A DNA stretch of 6,483 bases from positions 1-6,483 of the forward strand of contig JAWXCP010000171.1 in NCBI GenBank assembly GCA_034408685.1. Direction: 5' to 3'. Positions 5,029 to 6,483 of this stretch are shown here, in pieces (position 1 is the stretch's first letter; every line of letters begins with the position of its first letter). The notes beneath the pieces are model-generated. The model saw nothing but the letters and a program-made list of their open reading frames with translations. It searched no databases and was not told the DNA's origin. Source of the DNA: JANXVY01 sp034408685. Lineage in GTDB: Bacteria; Pseudomonadota; Alphaproteobacteria; Rhizobiales; Hyphomicrobiaceae. Position numbers and translations under genes: made by a program.

Positions 5029-5183
5029 CCGACGACGAAATCGCAATGGTCGAACGGAATCTCGCCCGCATTGAGGCAGCGCTCGCGACCGAGCGCGGAA
5101 AATGGAAGGCGCGCGTCGCCAGCCTCGAAGCGGAGCTTAGGCGCACGACCGCCGAACTCACCGCGCTGCGTGGCCCGCCGTGA
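5025..5183 (+). CDS. 52-residue coiled-coil protein
   Basis: GTG at 5025 overlaps the capsid stop (GTGA) and the stop overlaps the next GTG (GTGA at 5180-5183). The product starts MTDDEIAMVERNLARIEAAL and is predicted to be one long helix. Hydrophobic residues follow a heptad-like spacing (Ile6, Val9, Leu13, Ile16, Leu20, Trp27, Val31, Leu34, Leu38, Leu45, Leu48) with a shift near residue 27. It ends in a short Gly-Pro-Pro tail. No family is recognised. Directly after a capsid gene, such a protein could be a small scaffold or capsid-size determinant, or a phage-lysis or spanin-like helper. Position and shape are all that support these ideas. Confidence 0.6.
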   Translation: MTDDEIAMVERNLARIEAALATERGKWKARVASLEAELRRTTAELTALRGPP

Positions 5184-5425
5184 GCTCGCCACCGAGCCCG
5201 CCACCGAGCGACGCTGTCTTGCGCCAAATTGACGGCCTGCGTGCGGCAGTTCCCGGCTGCCAAGTCACCATCGTTTTGCTGGCGCCCAGCGGCGACGCGC
5301 TGGTGATTTACACGCCACCGCCACACGATCGCGCGCGACCTGACGTCGACTCGCCCGATTGGCTCCGCGTGGACACGGCGTCGCTGTTGTGGATCATGGC
5401 ACCCTGTCGCGAGACATCGCACTAG
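5180..5425 (+). CDS. 81-residue protein of unknown function
   Basis: The GTG start overlaps the previous stop. The stop TAG shares its last base with the next GTG (TAGTG at 5423-5427). The N-terminus is Ser/Pro-rich (MSSPPSPPPSDAV). The middle could form a small alpha/beta unit, with DAVLRQIDGLRAAVPGCQVT as a helix and TIVLLAPSGDALVIYTPPP as two strands. The C-terminal part includes SPDWLRVDTASLLWIMAPCR. No catalytic motif, signal peptide or clear membrane span is seen. I do not recognise it. Its tight coupling to its neighbours supports expression as part of the late cluster. Confidence 0.55.
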   Translation: MSSPPSPPPSDAVLRQIDGLRAAVPGCQVTIVLLAPSGDALVIYTPPPHDRARPDVDSPDWLRVDTASLLWIMAPCRETSH

Positions 5426-5535
5426 TGTCGCGTGACGTCGCCGCACGTCGTGCCTGGCTGGCGACTTTCGCAGCGGCGCTGCTGTCCCTTGCGAACCTCG
5501 CAGTCGCCCTGGCGTTGCTCGACGGCGTGCGTTGA
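5425..5535 (+). CDS. 36-residue single-span membrane peptide
   Basis: The GTG start shares a base with the upstream TAG. The product has a charged N-terminus (MSRDVAARRAW) and one hydrophobic helix, LATFAAALLSLANLAVALAL, followed by LDGVR. It is short but has the positive-inside pattern of a membrane peptide, N-terminus in the cytoplasm. At the end of a capsid cluster it could be a holin-like or lysis-related peptide, or an inner-membrane anchor for the coiled-coil neighbour. The transposase remnant begins about 5 bases downstream. The native gene may therefore have been longer, or other genes after it may have been lost. Function is not established. Confidence 0.5.
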   Translation: MSRDVAARRAWLATFAAALLSLANLAVALALLDGVR

Positions 5536-5539
5536 CCGG

Positions 5540-5698
5540 CTAAAACTGATCGCCGCGGTGCGCGTCGGACATCGGCCCGGACGCTGCGAACCAGGGGCGC
5601 GAAAGCGACGACCCAAATCCTTTGCTTGGATGAAGGTCCCTCGAGAGGTGGCGAGACGACGTAACTTGGCTCATCCTACGTGGCGCCGTGTTAAGTAA
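5540..5698 (+). pseudogene. C-terminal remnant of an IS4-type transposase
   Basis: The open frame ending at TAA 5696-5698 contains VGHRPGRCEPGARKRRPKSF, followed by AWMKVPREVARR. This resembles the C-terminal ending of many IS4-family transposases, where a RPxRxEPRxxKRRPK block is followed by a Pro-Arg and a basic tail. Only about 50 codons remain, with no catalytic DDE region and no start of their own. The same frame runs open back to an ATG at 5432, but that part is the out-of-frame shadow of the membrane-peptide gene. No terminal inverted repeat was identified. It marks an old insertion followed by deletion at the right side of the cassette. Confidence 0.62.
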
Positions 5699-5711
5699 GT
5701 GCCATTGAGGC

Positions 5712-5728
5712 TAGGGCTGGATGCCCTA
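5712..5728 (-). terminator. Weak hairpin at the end of the zinc-ribbon gene
   Basis: TAGGGC (5712-5717) pairs with GCCCTA (5723-5728) around a 5-base loop. On the minus strand the hairpin begins with the TAG stop codon of the zinc-ribbon gene. No clear U-tract follows, only scattered Ts, so termination here is uncertain. Confidence 0.3.
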
Positions 5729-5995
5729 ACTGAGGTTAGCCCTGCATACCGGACAAATCTGAACGTCTTTGCCGGCGATTGGGTTCTTGCAACTACCACA
5801 CCGCCACTTCAGAGCCATGCGCGACCCTACGAGCAGCAGTAGGACAAGAACCACAGTGCCAATGACTGCTCCTGCAAAGCCCAGCAGCGCTCCGAGAACA
5901 AACGGAGCCAAGAGGCCGAAGCCCTGAACAAAGCAGCCGACACCAATGAGTTCGCTTTTGCGCTCCCGAACCGCGTTCACCTGGCCCTTGCTCAC
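5726..5995 (-). CDS. Small membrane protein with C-terminal zinc ribbon
   Basis: This encodes 89 residues, with a GTG start (bases 5995-5993 read on the minus strand) preceded by a purine-rich AGAGA. A short charged N-terminus (MSKGQVNAVRERKSE) is followed by two hydrophobic segments, about residues 16-38 and 41-59 (GVGCFVQGFGLLAPFVLGAL and AVIGTVVLVLLLLVG). The C-terminus holds a rubredoxin-like zinc ribbon with Cys66, Cys69, Cys81 and Cys84 (WRCGSCKNP and ICPVCRANL). The zinc ribbon would lie on the cytoplasmic side if the N-terminus is also inside. Orientation and composition differ from the phage-like genes. It may be cargo of the element or a host gene next to the tRNA. No specific function is known to me. 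Confidence 0.72.
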   Translation of the reverse strand: MSKGQVNAVRERKSELIGVGCFVQGFGLLAPFVLGALLGFAGAVIGTVVLVLLLLVGSRMALKWRCGSCKNPIAGKDVQICPVCRANLS

Positions 5996-6000
5996 TCTCT

Positions 6001-6384
6001 AGTCTTCCACCGGTAGGTCAATGGCGCCCGAATAATGGTACCAAGGAATTGAGCGCGGCTGCCTTCGCTGGACTCTCTGCGCACGGTGTGTGATGTTTTG
6101 CTCGCAGCGCGAGCTGTGCGCTGACCCTCGCGGCCTCGCTCGAGCTGATGCCGGCCTTGTGCTGACTCGCGCTCGGCCTGGTTGCCGGCCGCGTGAATGC
6201 GCTCTCGCTCGGCCTGTCATGCAGCCGACTCCCGGCTCGCAGCTCTGAAACACGCCGACACGCTGCACTGCGCTGACCCAGTCCCGACGTGCGTCGGGTG
6301 ACGCCACACGAACGCGCAGGATCGTCACCGCGTCTCGGTTGGTGACTCAGTGGTGACTCAAGGAACTGGGAATAGCTGAATACA
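6001..6384. other. Stretch without a supported gene
   Basis: Long open frames cross this stretch on the minus strand, but none has a convincing start or domain. Some run straight through the tRNA gene. A frame open from about 6216 to a TGA at 5994-5992 reads QAERERIHAAGNQAERESAQ and looks like low-complexity, decayed or chance coding sequence. Short repeats occur: GCTCGGCCTG at 6171-6180 and 6207-6216, and TGCCGGCC at 6149-6156 and 6183-6190. It may be the eroded end of the element. Confidence 0.4.
6340..6360. repeat. Tandem TGGTGACTCA pair near the tRNA 3' end
   Basis: TGGTGACTCA occurs at 6340-6349 and again at 6351-6360. The 11-bp period is about one helical turn, and the second copy ends 24 bases before the tRNA 3' end. 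Spacing and place suit arm-type binding sites of an integrase or excisionase next to an attachment site. This is inference from position. Confidence 0.5.
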
Positions 6385-6461
6385 TGGCGCGCCCGGAGAG
6401 ATTCGAACTCCCGACCTCGTGGTTCGTAGCCACGCGCTCTATCCAACTGAGCTACGGGCGC
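6385..6461 (-). tRNA. tRNA-Arg (anticodon ACG)
   Basis: Read on the minus strand, the 77-base gene has acceptor arms GCGCCCG and CGGGCGC with discriminator G and encoded CCA. The D arm contains AGCTCAGTTGGATAGAGC. The anticodon stem is CGTGG/CCACG with loop CTACGAA, giving anticodon ACG. The T arm is GGGAG-TTCGAAT-CTCTC. All arms pair well, so the gene is intact. Its 3' end faces the phage-like cassette, as expected if the element integrated at the tRNA 3' end and restored it. Confidence 0.97.
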
Positions 6462-6483
6462 GTCTTGCTGCAAGTCCCTGAAA

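Larger units (their letters stand above)
1..6387 (+). mobile_element. Phage-satellite-like integrative element (partial, left end outside window)
   Basis: The plus-strand cassette contains an AlpA-type regulator, CHC2 zinc-finger protein, DUF3987 protein, small terminase subunit, second HTH protein and HK97-type capsid protein. These are seen by motif and by protein character. The cassette runs toward the 3' end of a tRNA-Arg gene, a typical integration target for tyrosine recombinases. No integrase, large terminase, portal, protease or tail gene is visible. No second copy of the tRNA 3' end was found in the window, so the opposite attachment site must lie to the left if this reading is right. 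A transposase remnant at 5540-5698 means the right flank may be eroded. The true right boundary could be near 5535 or at the tRNA. A heavily reduced prophage is the alternative. Confidence 0.55.

Noticed and set aside
5992..6216. Minus-strand frame reading QAERERIHAAGNQAERESAQ whose stop overlaps the zinc-ribbon start
   Set aside because: It has no ATG, a stop directly at its upstream end and only low-complexity content. The overlap alone is not enough to call a gene.
6018..6473. Minus-strand open frame of 151 codons reading PVAQLDRARGYEPRGREFES
   Set aside because: This is the familiar false protein produced by translating a tRNA gene. The frame crosses the whole tRNA-Arg and has no domain.
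1..6483. CRISPR array or retron-like noncoding RNA
   Set aside because: No regularly spaced repeats and no reverse transcriptase or Cas-like protein are seen. The repeats present occur two or three times only.

Overview
The window is GC-rich bacterial DNA ending in a minus-strand tRNA-Arg(ACG) gene with an encoded CCA end (6385-6461). The encoded CCA and the tRNA's look suggest a proteobacterium, probably gamma or beta. I cannot name a genus. From the left edge to about 5535 the DNA is a compact, strictly plus-strand, phage-like cassette. Most adjacent genes overlap by 1 or 4 bases (ATGA, GTGA, TTGA, TGATG, TAGTG). I read it as most of a small integrative phage-satellite-like element, or a very reduced prophage, whose far end is the 3' end of the tRNA gene. 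The integrase and the other attachment site, if present, lie left of the window.

Layout. 6-383: small basic protein of unknown role, whose GTG overlaps the stop of a gene entering from the left. 384-414: strong 14-bp hairpin/palindrome, followed by two TGATCA motifs. 479-661: AlpA/excisionase-type HTH protein. 672-710: terminator-like hairpin with its T-run on the minus strand. 723-3149: replication block made of a CHC2-type zinc-finger primase-like protein, a coupled 39-residue micro-ORF, a DUF3987 helicase/primase-associated ATPase-like protein, and a Cys-rich probable zinc-finger protein. A perfect 70-bp repeat flanks the DUF3987 gene and is read in the same frame inside the micro-ORF and the Cys-rich gene.

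3146-5028: a tiny coupled ORF carrying a run of nine Gs, a P27-type small terminase subunit, a second excisionase-type HTH protein, and a divergent HK97-fold major capsid protein. 5025-5535: three overlapping micro-genes encoding a 52-residue coiled coil, an 81-residue unknown protein, and a 36-residue single-span membrane peptide. 5540-5698: C-terminal remnant of an IS4-type transposase. 5726-5995 (minus): small two-span membrane protein with a C-terminal zinc ribbon. 6001-6384: no supported gene. It holds decayed repeats and a tandem TGGTGACTCA pair just outside the tRNA.

How the parts may work together (inference): the AlpA-like protein controls excision or expression. The CHC2, DUF3987 and Cys-rich proteins replicate the element. 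TerS redirects a helper phage's large terminase to the element's DNA, and the capsid protein makes or resizes heads. No large terminase, portal, protease, connector or tail gene is visible, so particle production would need a helper. The unusual points are a self-encoded capsid protein paired only with TerS, a duplicated in-frame coding repeat around the replication gene, and a chain of coupled micro-ORFs.
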